Translations under genes and position numbers: made by a program
NCBI GenBank assembly: GCA_004298155.1
Contig: SCRD01000016.1
Location: forward strand, 124,001 to 188,000
Reading direction: 5' to 3'
DNA length: 64,000 bases
Origin: Acidobacteriota bacterium
GTDB taxonomy: Bacteria > Acidobacteriota > Terriglobia > UBA7540
Notes under the pieces: model-generated
The model's database searches: none
Seen by the model: the letters and a program-made list of their open reading frames with translations, nothing else
What the model was told of the DNA's origin: nothing
Part shown: piece by piece, positions 18,338 through 29,400 of the stretch
Layout of the letters: the number at the start of each line of letters is the position of its first letter
How positions within the stretch are numbered: position 1 is the first letter of the stretch

Positions 18338-20362
18338 ATGAAAGGCTGGGCCCAGGTGGGGTTTGCGGGTGCGATGATGCTTGCAGGGTGCGCGGTCGCC
18401 TGCCATCGCGTTACAACGCGCCCCGTCACTACGCAAATTGTGGTTTTAGGGTTTGACGGCGCTGACCCCACGCTGATTTCCAAATTTATTGCGGCCGGCC
18501 GGCTTCCGAACCTCGCCCGCCTTGCCCATACAGGCACCTTCAGGCCGCTACGGACTACCAATCCCCCGGAGTCGCCCGTGGCGTGGGCTTCATTTGCGAC
18601 GGGCCTTAACCCGGGCGGAACAGGGATCTTTGATTTTCTCAAACGCGACCCCAGGACCTACCTTCCTCAGCTCGCGCTGGTTGAAAAGCGAAAGCCCGAA
18701 TTCCTCTTCAAATTGATTCCCATCCGCCCGCCCGTGGCGATTAACGAGCGCCACGGCACGCCTTTTTATGCTAGCGCTGCTGGCGCCGGCTACAAAGTGA
18801 CCGTGTTGCGGATGCCGCTCGAGTTCCCGCCCACCCCGGTTCCCGGCGGCAAGCTCCTGGCGGGACTTGGCCTGCCGGACGTTCGCGGCACCTGGGGAAC
18901 ATTCTTTTACTTTGGCACGGACCTGACATCGTGGGACGTCGGCGATACGGAATTCGGCGGCAAACTGGTCCGCCTGACGCTCAAGGATAATCGTGCCAGC
19001 GCGACGGTGGATGGCCCCGTCGATCCCACGGCGAAAAAATTCAGCCGTATTTCACTTCCCATTGAATTCACGGTTGCCAGCGCAACCAAGGCGGTCCACA
19101 TTCGCCTCGGCGGCAACTCTGAAACCGTCGGTGAAGGCCAGTGGAGCGGCTGGTTCCGGCCAAAATTCCCCATCACACCGTTTCTCTCGGTCAGCGCCGT
19201 CTCCCGCTTTTATGTACTTGAGACCTCGCCCGACCTTCGGGTTTATATGACACCGCTCAATATTGACCCGGTCCATCCCATCCTGCCCATTTCCTATCCG
19301 GCCGATTTCTCTGCCCGGCTCGCGAGGAGCTACGGGCTCTATAAGACGCTCGGCTGGTGGCATGATACCTGGGCGCTCAATGAAGAACGCATCAGCGAGG
19401 GGGTTTTCCTGCAGGATTGCTGGCAAACCTCAAAAAAGCTCGAAGACATGACGCTCGATGAGCTTCGTAATCACCCGCCGTCGCTAATGGTATCGATTTT
19501 TACTTTTACTGACAGCGTCCAGCATATGTTCTTCCGCCTGATCGATCCTCTGCATCCCCGCTACGATCCCGAGGAGGCCCGCGAATACGGTGATGCGATT
19601 CCGCAGGCCTACGAGCGCATGGACGAAATCGTCGGCCAGGTGCTTAAAGCCATGAAACCCGGCGCTACCCTCATTATTGTTTCCGATCACGGTTTCCACA
19701 CCTGGCGGTGGGGATTTAACACCAACACCTGGCTTGTCCAGAACGGTTACATGGCCCTCAAGAATCCCAGCGCGGGCGGCAATAGTTATAAATTGGAGGA
19801 CCTCTATGGCCAGGGCAGCTTTTTCCCAAATGTCGACTGGAGCCGAACCAGGGCTTACGCACTTGGCCTGGGGCAAATTTACCTGAACGAACGCGGACGC
19901 GAGGCAGCCGGAATTGTCAGTCCGGGACCGGAGGCGGATCGGTTGCTCCACGAGATTCAGCAGAAGCTGCTGGCCTTTCGTGATCCTGACAACGGCCAGC
20001 CCGTTTTGCAGAATGTATGCCTCAGCAGTGATATTGACCACGGACCTTACATGAAAGACGCGCCCGACCTCCAACTCAATTTCCACGTCGGGTATCGTAC
20101 CTCCTGGCAGACGGCCCTGGGTGCTATTCCTCCTGGCGTCGTTGTCGCCAATACGCGAAAGTGGAGCGGCGATCATTGCGCTTCCGACCCGAGCGACACC
20201 CCTGGCATTTTATTCTGCAACCGGGTTCTTGAATCGGCGAAGCCAGGCATCCTCGATATCGCTCCCACAGTCCTGAAAATCCTGGGCGCCGCTTCCCCCG
20301 GCCCTCTGGACGGCAAGCCATTGGAATTCAGTCCGGCTTCAGCCAGTGGAACCGGAAGGTAG
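18338..20362 (+). CDS. Lipoprotein of the alkaline phosphatase / type I phosphodiesterase superfamily
   Basis: The 674-residue protein has a lipoprotein signal (MMLAGC, Cys18) and the alkaline phosphatase-like core: VVLGFDGADPTLI (first metal Asp), NPPESPVAWASFATG (nucleophile loop), LMVSIFTFTDSVQHMF (metal-binding D..H) and LIIVSDHGFHTWRWGFNTN (D-H pair). This resembles nucleotide pyrophosphatase/phosphodiesterases and AP-like hydrolases found in acidobacteria. It probably hydrolyses a phosphate ester or phosphodiester in the periplasm; the substrate is unknown. It begins a plus-strand run and shows no strong ribosome site. Confidence 0.85.
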   Translation: MKGWAQVGFAGAMMLAGCAVACHRVTTRPVTTQIVVLGFDGADPTLISKFIAAGRLPNLARLAHTGTFRPLRTTNPPESPVAWASFATGLNPGGTGIFDFLKRDPRTYLPQLALVEKRKPEFLFKLIPIRPPVAINERHGTPFYASAAGAGYKVTVLRMPLEFPPTPVPGGKLLAGLGLPDVRGTWGTFFYFGTDLTSWDVGDTEFGGKLVRLTLKDNRASATVDGPVDPTAKKFSRISLPIEFTVASATKAVHIRLGGNSETVGEGQWSGWFRPKFPITPFLSVSAVSRFYVLETSPDLRVYMTPLNIDPVHPILPISYPADFSARLARSYGLYKTLGWWHDTWALNEERISEGVFLQDCWQTSKKLEDMTLDELRNHPPSLMVSIFTFTDSVQHMFFRLIDPLHPRYDPEEAREYGDAIPQAYERMDEIVGQVLKAMKPGATLIIVSDHGFHTWRWGFNTNTWLVQNGYMALKNPSAGGNSYKLEDLYGQGSFFPNVDWSRTRAYALGLGQIYLNERGREAAGIVSPGPEADRLLHEIQQKLLAFRDPDNGQPVLQNVCLSSDIDHGPYMKDAPDLQLNFHVGYRTSWQTALGAIPPGVVVANTRKWSGDHCASDPSDTPGILFCNRVLESAKPGILDIAPTVLKILGAASPGPLDGKPLEFSPASASGTGR

Positions 20363-20431
20363 GAGGGAACTCCTGATTGGTAGCGCCCGTCAAGCCGGCC
20401 ACAGCCCAACTCACCCGAACGTGATCCAGGA

Positions 20432-21298
20432 ATGGCATTAAAGATACCGCCTCGAGTCGCTGAAAATGCTCGCAGCACGCCTGCAGGTGCGGCCTGGCTC
20501 GACCGGCTGCCGGGAACCGTGAAGGCCCTGGAAGAGCGGTGGTCGTTAACGGCAAGTGGCCCTTTCGACCACGAGGACGTAACGGGCGGGTGGGTTGCGC
20601 CAGTAACACTTGCAGACGGCACTCCGGCGGTGCTGAAGGTGGGCATCCCACACATGGAGGCCGAACATGAAATCCAGGGATTGCGCTTCTGGGACGGTGA
20701 CCCGACGGTGCGGCTGTTGAAAGCTGACGAGGGTTACGGCGCCATGCTGCTCGAGCGCTGTTTGCCGGGAACAACATTGCGAATGCGGCCAGAGGCCGAA
20801 CAAGACCTGGTGATCACGGATCTACTTCGGCGCCTATGGCGCTCGCCATCTGTGCCGCATCCCTTCCGCCCCCTTTCTCTGATGACGAAGTATTGGAGTG
20901 GCCTGTCGCTTGCGGATGCTGAAAAATGGCCCGACGCAGGGCTGGTTCGAGAAGGTCTGCGCCTGTTCGACGAGTTGACGCGTACTGCTCCTGAGGAAGT
21001 TTTGTTGGCGACAGATTTACATGCAGGCAATGTCCTCTGCTCACAACGGAAGCCGTGGCTGGTGATCGATCCAAAGCCATTTGTCGGTGATCCGGCCTAC
21101 GATGCAACTCAGCACCTGTTTAATTGCGATAAGAGGCTTCGAGCAAATCCCGATGAAATGATTCACCGTATTGCGAGGTTGCTTGGCGTGGACTACGATC
21201 GCGTCCGGCTGTGGACTTTTGCTCGCGCTGCCGCGGAGCCGCGCGACGATTGGGAAAACGAAGCCTTGTTAGCGATTGCCAGCGCGACAGCGCCGTAG
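20432..21298 (+). CDS. APH(6)/hydroxyurea-type phosphotransferase (streptomycin 6-kinase family)
   Basis: This 288-residue cytosolic kinase would phosphorylate a hydroxyl group of a small molecule; relatives inactivate streptomycin or hydroxyurea. The sequence shows TLADGTPAVLKVGIP (nucleotide-binding Lys), LLATDLHAGNVL (catalytic Asp and Asn) and LVIDPKPFVGDPAYDATQHL (Mg-binding Asp), all typical of the APH(6) group (StrB is 278 residues). Sequences with LLATDLHAGN are familiar to me from actinobacteria, so transfer is possible. The ribosome site AGGA abuts the ATG and is weak. Resistance activity cannot be assumed from sequence. Confidence 0.88.
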   Translation: MALKIPPRVAENARSTPAGAAWLDRLPGTVKALEERWSLTASGPFDHEDVTGGWVAPVTLADGTPAVLKVGIPHMEAEHEIQGLRFWDGDPTVRLLKADEGYGAMLLERCLPGTTLRMRPEAEQDLVITDLLRRLWRSPSVPHPFRPLSLMTKYWSGLSLADAEKWPDAGLVREGLRLFDELTRTAPEEVLLATDLHAGNVLCSQRKPWLVIDPKPFVGDPAYDATQHLFNCDKRLRANPDEMIHRIARLLGVDYDRVRLWTFARAAAEPRDDWENEALLAIASATAP

Positions 21299-21500
21299 GA
21301 AGGACACTTCTGCGTCCCACGATAATCGAGAGAGCCGGCTCTTTCTGGTATCTGAAAATTCCGCGACACATTGAGACGGCCATCGCTCGACGGTATCGCC
21401 GGGGGGAGAATTGCGCGCAACTCTGAAACGGCCTGGTGCTAGAATGCGGATACACCATGATCCACCACGTGATGGACCTGTTCGCCAGGAGGAGTCGCCC

Positions 21501-23774
21501 TTGAACGAAAACAGTGAACGTGATGGCAGAGGCAAGAGTTCAGCGCGCAACATTTCACGCCGGAAGTTTCTGGCTGGAGCGACGACAGCAGCGCTGACTG
21601 CCGCGCCGGGGGGAGCCTTGGCTGTTTCACGGGCGGAGACGGAAGCGAGATTTCCCGGTTTACGCTCGCAGGGTGGGACTCCATCCTATGAGAAATCCGA
21701 CATCGGAACCATTCGCATTGACGCGACGCCCGGCCATGAGACCAACGCATTCAAGCCGAATGAAGCGCTGGGGACCTCCATTGATATGATTCCCTACAAG
21801 TCGTCGGAGAAGCTCTATGCTCCTTCGATGGTCAAGCAGTGCCTTTCCGCCGGCTGGGGGCCCATGAGCTACCGCCAGCACACGGAATTGCAGATCGCTG
21901 CCTGGCACTGGAATCCAACCGGTACGTGGAGCGATTCCGCCCGCAAGCAAGGCTATTTCACGGGAAGCTCCGAGCTTCGAGAGCCCATCCTCCACTCATA
22001 CGGCTACCACTTGCGCCATCGCGGCAACACGCGAAACGGCGGGACGGAATCCGGCTTTTCGCGCCTGACCGATGGCGATCCGAACTCTTACTGGAAAAGC
22101 AATCCCTATCTTGCCGAGCGCTACACGGGCGAAAGCGATTCCTTGCATGCGCAGTGGGTGGTGATCGACCTTGGAGCGGCACAGCCGGTGAACGCCATGC
22201 GAATTGATTGGACCGATCCCTACGCGCGCTCCTATAGCGTGCAATATTGGACGGGGAATGAAGATGCCATGGGCAAGCCCACTGGCGGTGTCTGGAACAC
22301 TTTCGCGGGCGGGCTTGTGCAAGATGGCAGGGGCGGGACCGTGACCCTGAAGCTTTCAATGCTGCCCGTCACAGCCAGATTCCTGCGGCTCCTGATGACG
22401 GAATCGTCGCACACGGCAGATACGCACGGGCCTGAAGATCCGAGGAACTCGGAAGGGTACGCGATCAGGGAAATTTACGCCGGCACGCTCGGCGCGGACG
22501 GAAATTTTGTTGACCTCATGCAGCATTCGTCGGACGAGAACCAGACAGCAACCTATTGCTCATCCATCGATCCCTGGCACGCTGAAACCGATCTCCACAT
22601 GGAAGGGGGCGAACAGACGGGGTTCGATCTCTTCTTTACCAGCGGCGTCACCAACCATCTGCCGGCCATGGTTCCTGTCGCCATGCTCTACGGAATTCCG
22701 GAAGACGCGGCAGCGCAGATCACCTATCTGAAAAAGCGAGGTTACCCTGTTTCGTATGTGGAAATGGGCGAAGAACCGGACGGCCAGTACGCGATGCCGG
22801 AAGATTACGCCGCCCTCTATTTGCAATTCGCTTCGGCGATTCACCGCGTTGTGCCGGAGGCCAAACTCGGAGGCCCGATCTTCGAGGGAGTCAACGAAGA
22901 TATCAAAGTCTGGCCGGACTCCCAGGGCCGAACGTCATGGCTGGGGAGGTTTCTGGATTATCTGAAATCGCATGGGCGGATTGAAGACCTTGCCTTCATG
23001 TCGTTTGAACACTATCCCTTCGAACCCTGTGCGGTGACCTGGTCCGATCTTTACCGCGAACCCGGACTCGTCAGCCATATCCTCGACGTCTGGAGAGAAG
23101 ACGGCCTGCCCGAAAATGTCCCCATGATCATTTCGGAGTGTAACCTCTCCTGGAACCTCAACCAGTCATTTGTCGATATCTTTGGCGCGCTCTGGCTGGC
23201 GGAATATGTGGGCGCATTCCTCTCCGCTGGCGGGGCTGGAATCAATTACTTTCAGTTTTTCCCTTTCCCGCTCAGCAGTGGATGCCACGGGTGGGGAACT
23301 TTTGGAACGTTCGTCGCCGGTGAAGACCACGAGATCAAGGGATATACATCGCAGTATTTCGCCTCCCGGTTGATTAATCTGGAGTGGGTAAAGCCCGGTG
23401 GCGAAACGCACCATTGCTACCGGGCATCGACCGATGTTCGGGATGCTGCGGGGAGCGAATTGCTGGCCCCGTATGCGCTGCATCGGCCTGATGGAGAATG
23501 GTCATTGATGATTGTAAATCGTGATCAGCAAAATGCCCGCAAGGTTCGACTCGTGTTTGAAAATCGTTCCGCTCAAAAGGAATCCGGCTTTTCGGGCAAA
23601 GTCAGAATGGTGACATTCGGAACAGAGCAGTTCCACTGGCACGGAGACGGGAGTAACAGCCACGCCGACCCGGACGGTCCGCCACTGGAGTCAACACTGC
23701 AAGCTGACGAAGCAACTTCGATCACCCTGCCGAAAGCTTCTCTCACAATCCTGCGGGGCAAAGTTGGAGCGTGA
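21501..23774 (+). CDS. Tat-exported glycoside hydrolase-like protein with discoidin domain
   Basis: I chose TTG 21501 because GGAGG lies eight bases upstream and it places the twin-arginine signal (ISRRKFLAGATTAALTAAPG) near the N-terminus; starts at 21411 or 21444 would add an atypical leader. Of 757 residues, about 180-330 form an F5/8 type C (discoidin) carbohydrate-binding domain (RLTDGDPNSYWKSNP, AQWVVIDLGAAQPVNAMRID). A clan GH-A-like TIM barrel follows, with candidate acid/base Glu in YVEMGEEPDGQY and nucleophile Glu in MIISECNLSWN. It overlaps the next gene by four bases (GTGA). The exact GH family is not determined. Confidence 0.8.
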   Translation: MNENSERDGRGKSSARNISRRKFLAGATTAALTAAPGGALAVSRAETEARFPGLRSQGGTPSYEKSDIGTIRIDATPGHETNAFKPNEALGTSIDMIPYKSSEKLYAPSMVKQCLSAGWGPMSYRQHTELQIAAWHWNPTGTWSDSARKQGYFTGSSELREPILHSYGYHLRHRGNTRNGGTESGFSRLTDGDPNSYWKSNPYLAERYTGESDSLHAQWVVIDLGAAQPVNAMRIDWTDPYARSYSVQYWTGNEDAMGKPTGGVWNTFAGGLVQDGRGGTVTLKLSMLPVTARFLRLLMTESSHTADTHGPEDPRNSEGYAIREIYAGTLGADGNFVDLMQHSSDENQTATYCSSIDPWHAETDLHMEGGEQTGFDLFFTSGVTNHLPAMVPVAMLYGIPEDAAAQITYLKKRGYPVSYVEMGEEPDGQYAMPEDYAALYLQFASAIHRVVPEAKLGGPIFEGVNEDIKVWPDSQGRTSWLGRFLDYLKSHGRIEDLAFMSFEHYPFEPCAVTWSDLYREPGLVSHILDVWREDGLPENVPMIISECNLSWNLNQSFVDIFGALWLAEYVGAFLSAGGAGINYFQFFPFPLSSGCHGWGTFGTFVAGEDHEIKGYTSQYFASRLINLEWVKPGGETHHCYRASTDVRDAAGSELLAPYALHRPDGEWSLMIVNRDQQNARKVRLVFENRSAQKESGFSGKVRMVTFGTEQFHWHGDGSNSHADPDGPPLESTLQADEATSITLPKASLTILRGKVGA

Positions 23775-25846
23775 AACAGGAGACGCAAACGCGGCGGCCT
23801 GGCTGCAAAGAAGCACTGGGAATGAAAGACGCAATTTTTCGCAGGCTTATGGCCGGACCGCTGCCCTGGAGGACTTGGCGCTGCCTGGAAGAATTCAGGC
23901 CTTTGTTTCAATCGAGACCCTTCTTCCTTGCAATTTGTTTTGCCATCGTGTGCAGCGTCGCTTGCGCTTCCGCCTCGCCTCCGTCCAACGTCGTGGTTGT
24001 CACCATCGACACTCTTCGCGCCGATCATCTGGCCTGTTACGGATACGATCGGATCAAGACTCCAAACATCGACGTGCTTGCGAGGAGCGGCGCGCGCTTT
24101 GCAAACGCCTTCACGCCGGTGCCCATCACTCTACCGGCTCACACGGCGCTGATGACCGGCCAATACCCGATGGCGACGGGGATCCGCGATTTCAGCGGCC
24201 ACAAACTGGCTCCGGGCGCCATGACTCTCGCCCGTGTGCTGCAGTCCCACGGATACTCGACAGCGGCGTTTATCGGGTCTGCCGCCCTCGATTCCCGCTT
24301 CGGCTTGAGCCTGGGGTTCGACACCTATTACGACCACTTCAATCTGGGCAATTCAAGAGAGATCCACCTGGATGAAATCGAGCGCCGCGGCGATCAGGTT
24401 GTGGACCTGGCTTTGAAGTGGCTCGAGTCACATCGTCAAAAACCCTTTTTCATCTGGGTCCATCTTTACGATCCCCACGCTCCTTACGATCCTCCGGAAC
24501 CCTACGCCCGCCTTTATCGCAATCATCTTTACGACGGGGAAATTGCCTTTGCTGATGCGCAGGTCGGGCGGTTGTTTGATTACCTGAAACGGCAGCACCT
24601 TTATGAGAATTCCCTCGTCGTTCTGGCCAGCGACCACGGCGAGAGCCTGGGCGAGCACGGCGAAAAGACACACGGCTTCTTTATATACAACGCGACGCTC
24701 CATGTTGCCCTGATCGTGCGAATCCCGGGCGATTCGCCGCGCGTGGTGCAGCAGGGCGTTTCGCTCGTGGACGTGATGCCGACCGTGCTCCAGGCTCTCA
24801 GGATTGCGCTCCCATCGAGCGTGCAGGGGCAAAGTCTGATGGGCCTGATGGCGGGCCGTCAATCAGGACACGACTCGGGCCAATACGCAGAGAATTATGC
24901 TCCTCTTTTCCACTTCGGCTGGAACCGCCTTTTGAGTCTTGAATGGCGCGGAATGAAATATATCGAGACGACCCGACCCGAACTCTACGACTTGAAGACG
25001 GACCCTCGCGAGCTGCACGATCTGTCCAACGCTCATCGGGCTCTGGCCCAGGAGATGAACGAACGGTTGCATGATTTAATCCGCAGGTACACGCCATCGT
25101 CGAAAAGCTCCACGGCTGCCGGCCAGTCAACAGATCCCTCGCTTCTCGCCAGCCTTCGCTCTCTCGGATACGCTGCGGTTTCAGCGGCGAACATCCCTCA
25201 GGCTGACACCAGGAACCTTCCTGATCCCAAGGACCGGATCCAGGCATATAACCTCGTCTCGGAAGCGCTTGTCGATAAGCAGCGGGGCCGGTACGAGGAA
25301 TCGTTGCGCAAGTTGATGCAGGCTGAGAAGACGGCGCCCGAAACATTAACGATTCGCTTCCTCGCCGCGCAGGATGAGCTCGAGCTCAAAGATTACCTCC
25401 GCGCGGCTGGGGGCTTCAAATACATCCTGGATCGCAATCCGAGCGACGGCGCGGCAGCCTACTACCTGGGAATTGCTCAACTCGGTTCCGGCAACGCCGA
25501 TGGCGCCGAGAAATCATTCAATCGTGCGCTCGAGATCGACCCGCATAATTTTTCCGCGGCCTACAATCTCGGGGTTGCCTACAGCCGGCAAAAGCAGGCC
25601 GATGCCGCCATCGGAGCATTCCGCCGGGCCGTCGAAATTCTTCCGAACTATGCGGAGGCGCACGAAGCGCTCGGCGAGCTTTACCTTTACCTTCAACGGC
25701 CGAACGACGCCGCCAGGGAACTCGAACGCGCCGTGGCAGCTGATCCCAAAATGGCCAAAGCCCATTACGAGCTGGGCCGCGCCTATAAGGCCCTAGGATT
25801 GGAAGAAAAGGCTCAGCGCGAGTTCTCGCTCTCAAAAGCCCCTTGA
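23771..25846 (+). CDS. Sulfatase-like (alkaline phosphatase superfamily) protein with C-terminal TPRs
   Basis: The 691 residues have an N-terminal hydrophobic segment (FFLAICFAIVCSVACASA), a sulfatase-fold domain (VVVTIDTLRADHLACYGYDRI, ASDHGESLGEHGEKTHGFF) and about five TPRs from residue 480 to the end. The nucleophile region reads PVPITLPAHTALMTG: where true sulfatases have C/S-x-P-x-R, this has T-x-P-x-H, so no formylglycine can form. A Thr-nucleophile phosphoester hydrolase or transferase is more likely. The GTG start overlaps the previous stop; ATG 23822 is an alternative. The TPR part suggests a protein partner. Confidence 0.85.
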   Translation: MKQETQTRRPGCKEALGMKDAIFRRLMAGPLPWRTWRCLEEFRPLFQSRPFFLAICFAIVCSVACASASPPSNVVVVTIDTLRADHLACYGYDRIKTPNIDVLARSGARFANAFTPVPITLPAHTALMTGQYPMATGIRDFSGHKLAPGAMTLARVLQSHGYSTAAFIGSAALDSRFGLSLGFDTYYDHFNLGNSREIHLDEIERRGDQVVDLALKWLESHRQKPFFIWVHLYDPHAPYDPPEPYARLYRNHLYDGEIAFADAQVGRLFDYLKRQHLYENSLVVLASDHGESLGEHGEKTHGFFIYNATLHVALIVRIPGDSPRVVQQGVSLVDVMPTVLQALRIALPSSVQGQSLMGLMAGRQSGHDSGQYAENYAPLFHFGWNRLLSLEWRGMKYIETTRPELYDLKTDPRELHDLSNAHRALAQEMNERLHDLIRRYTPSSKSSTAAGQSTDPSLLASLRSLGYAAVSAANIPQADTRNLPDPKDRIQAYNLVSEALVDKQRGRYEESLRKLMQAEKTAPETLTIRFLAAQDELELKDYLRAAGGFKYILDRNPSDGAAAYYLGIAQLGSGNADGAEKSFNRALEIDPHNFSAAYNLGVAYSRQKQADAAIGAFRRAVEILPNYAEAHEALGELYLYLQRPNDAARELERAVAADPKMAKAHYELGRAYKALGLEEKAQREFSLSKAP

Positions 25847-26454
25847 CACTTGTTTATTGCCGATGAGAAAAGAAGCGAGAGCAACAAAGAAGAGCAATGT
25901 AAGTATTACCTGCTGTTCCAAAAAACAACAAGAAATCAAATGGCTTCTTTTGAGATCCTCCTACCCTATTCATAATAAATGACTTGCGCGATATGAAATG
26001 TGATACAAGAAAATCCCAAACGTCCCATTGCGGGACGCTTCAGAGGAATGTAGCCTACTTCAGTGAGCTTACCCAGGCTTGCCGGCCAGCGTCCTCGCCA
26101 GAATACCGTCACGGGCCTGAGTATTTTTCTCCCTGACAGCCGGCACCGAAAGCTCCACGTGCTCTCCCTGCCGGCTACGCTGGGATACACCGAATATTTT
26201 CTGCATGTTACGGAACGGCCTCGTACGTTAATTCATCCTTTATCACCTTTTTTCTCTTGACAACCTAGTATATCGGTGGTAATCAAAGCTCGTACAAAAA
26301 CGTGCTGGGGGTAGTGCGTCGCCGGTACTTTCTAAGACTTCTTAAGTAACGATTCGCGGTTTCGAAGGCCCTCTGCGGGCATCTTGCTTCTTCGACACTC
26401 AGCCCGTTTGCTTGCGTCAGGTCTGGATTGGCAACCTGGAAGATGGAGGTTTTC
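25847..26454. other. Intergenic region before the first Oar-like receptor
   Basis: Around 600 bases, partly AT-rich, separate the sulfatase-like gene from the receptor gene. Short frames on both strands show no recognisable protein. A TTGACA and a near-palindrome at 26257-26277 are the only notable signals; no terminator hairpin was found. Confidence 0.6.
26257..26277 (+). promoter_or_regulatory. TTGACA element with overlapping near-palindrome upstream of the receptor gene
   Basis: TTGACA (26257-26262) is followed immediately by ACCTAGTATATCGGT (26263-26277), whose ACC/GGT ends and TATA centre make an imperfect inverted repeat. No convincing -10 box stands at 16-18 bases. It lies about 180 bases before the receptor start. 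Confidence 0.3.
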
Positions 26455-29400
26455 ATGCTGAGGAAACTCAGGTTGGCGTCTTGCCACGGACTCATTCGGA
26501 AAGGTCCTGATGGGCGGTTCGCCGCCTTTCAATTTCTCTTGACCTTTGCCGTGCTCGCTCTGCTGGCTGTCCCGCTTCGGGCGCAGCTTTACAGCGGCAG
26601 CGTCACGGGTGTTGTCACCGACCCCACCGGAGCCGTGATTCCGGGGGCCAAAGTAACTTTGACCGATGTTTCCAAGGGTTACGCCTTCAGCACCACCAGC
26701 GACACCGTGGGGCGCTACATCCTGCGGAACATTCCTCCCAGCAGCTACGCGCTGGCCGTGGAGGCAACGGGCTTTAAGTCTTACACGCGCTCCGGCATCG
26801 CTCTGGACGTCAACCAGAACGCCACGGTGGACGTCAGCATGCAGTTGGGAACCACTACCCAGACCGTAGAGGTTTCGGGGGCTGCTCCACTGCTCGCCAC
26901 GCAGGACGCCACCACCGGGCAGAACGTAAACCGCACTTACATCAATGACCTGCCTCTGGTGGGGCGCGGCGTGTTTGATCTCGCATTTTTGTCTCCCGGG
27001 GTCAACCCGTCGCCCGGCCTTGCATTCGGCAACAGTGGCGGCGTGGCCAACAACTTCACTTCGAACGGCGGGCGCAACGCCACATCAGACATCCTGATTG
27101 ACGGCGTCAGCACCACGGACTATGAGCAGAACAGCGCCATCGTGGTGCCGCTTTACACGCCCTCCGTAGACGCCGTGCAGGAATTCAAGGTGCAGCAGAA
27201 CAACTTCAGCGCCGAGATCGGCTTCAGCGGCAACACAGTCCTGAACGTTGTGATGCGCTCCGGCACCAACCAGCTCCACGGAAGCCTCTATGAATTCCTG
27301 CGCAACCAGGCGCTCGACGCCAACGACTGGTTTAACAATCTGAATGGCATCGACCTTCCCGCCCGCCGCTACAACCAGTTCGGCGGCACCGTCGGCGGGC
27401 CGATCGTCATTCCACATTTTTATAACGGCAAAGACAAAACTTTCTTTTTCTTTGATTACCAGGCCACGCGTGACCACTCGGCGGCGTCGTTTCGAGCGGG
27501 CGTGCCCAGCGCGGCCGAACGGGCCGGCAATTTCAGCGAGCTTTGCACGTACGCAGGGGGCACTTTCGACAGCAGCGGCGCATGCTCGAACCCTGATGCC
27601 CAGCTCTGGGACCCTTACTCCGGCTTTTTGGATCCGAGTAACGGCTGGACCAACCAGACGATGATTCCCTACAACAATCTCGCTACCTATCACAGTGCGG
27701 GGAGCTCGATACCACCGGGGGCGTACACGCTTCCTGCGGGGCCAGGCAACGTGGTCGATCCCGTGTCGTCAAAAATGATGTCGTATTACCCTTTGCCGAA
27801 CGTCGGCTCGCCGGCTGTTGTGGATGCGCTCGGCAACGTGGTTACACCCGCCTCCGCCAACTACGACCCCTATAACAACTGGCACGGAGCGGGCGTCAAC
27901 ATCAACAACGGGGACCAGTATGACATCAAGATTGACCATCGATTCAGCGCCAGCAACCTGCTCTCAGGGAGGTATTCGCAAGGCTGGGGCAACGGAGACG
28001 GCGCCAACTGCTTCAAGAACGCGCTCGATCCCTGCACGGGAGGGCCTGTCATCAGCTCCGCGCATGCCTTCGTGCTGAATGACACCTGGACCATGAACCC
28101 GACCACAGTGGTCAATTTCGCCTACGGGTTCACGCGCTCTTTCAGTTGGGGAAAAGGTGTTGGGGCCGACTTCCCGAGCTTTGACCCCGTTAAAGATCTT
28201 GGTCTGCCGTCCTATATTACCAGTTCAGGGTTCCCGGTTGCTCCCACCATCTATGTTTACGGCGGCTATCAACGCGCCGCGGGCGAATCGCTCGGATATC
28301 AGGCCTGGGCCATCATCAAGTATGGACAGGAAACTCACGACCTGCTGGGAAGCCTGGACAAGATCGCCGGGCGGCACGAAATCAAGGTGGGCGGCGAGTA
28401 TCGCATGCACCGCATCACCTTCGGTCAGCCGGGCGCGCCCGCCGGCATCATGCTTTTCAACACGGACACCACCGACCAAAATCCCACCAATTATGGAGCG
28501 GGTGGCGACGCTATGGCCTCTTTCCTGACCGGCATTGGCGGGCCGAACCAGTGGGGTGAATATGAAGTCCCTCTGTTTGTCGCCACGCAAAGCATCCAAT
28601 ACGGCACCTTCGTCCAGGACAACTGGCGGGCCACGGACAAGCTTACGCTCAACCTGGGGGTCCGTTATGACCTCGACCTGCCCCGGACCGAGCGCCACAA
28701 CCGCATGGAATGGTTCGATCCGAACGCGGCCCTGCCCTTCAATGTTCCAGGGTTCAATCTTCATGGCGGAGAGCAATTCCCCGGCATTAACGGCAATCCG
28801 CGCGGGACTGTCGACAGTTATTACAAGGAATTCGCTCCCCGCATCGGCGTGGCTTACCGGTTCTGGAAGAACACGGTTTTCCGCGCCGGATACGGAATCT
28901 ATTACAATCCCAGTGCCTGGGCGGCCGCGGGAACCGGACCGGGAGGGTTTGACGGTTTCACGGGCGTTACCAACTGGCCCTACACCTACAACAACAACGG
29001 TTTCACTCCATTCGGTTTCATGAGGGACCCATTTCCTCACGGAATCAACCAGCCGACCGGTTCATCACTGGGAGTTATGCAGCAAATGGGCCTTGGCGTG
29101 AGCGGGCCCCTGCGGTCCTACAACACTCCTTCCTATACTCAAACCTGGAGCGCAGGATTCGAGCATGAGTTGCCCGCAGGAGTGCTCCTCGACCTCAACT
29201 ATGTGGGCACGAAGGGTACGCATCTCTACTTTAACGGTGCGGGACAATTAGACAATCTCGGCCCCTGGGTCGAGCAGATGTCGCCGAATGATATTGCGTC
29301 ACTCGCTAACAATCGGGTGCCGAACCCGTTCCAATGCTGCATTACCGATCCCACTTCCTCCATATCTGGGAGCACGATCCCGGCCTACCAGTCCCTCCGG

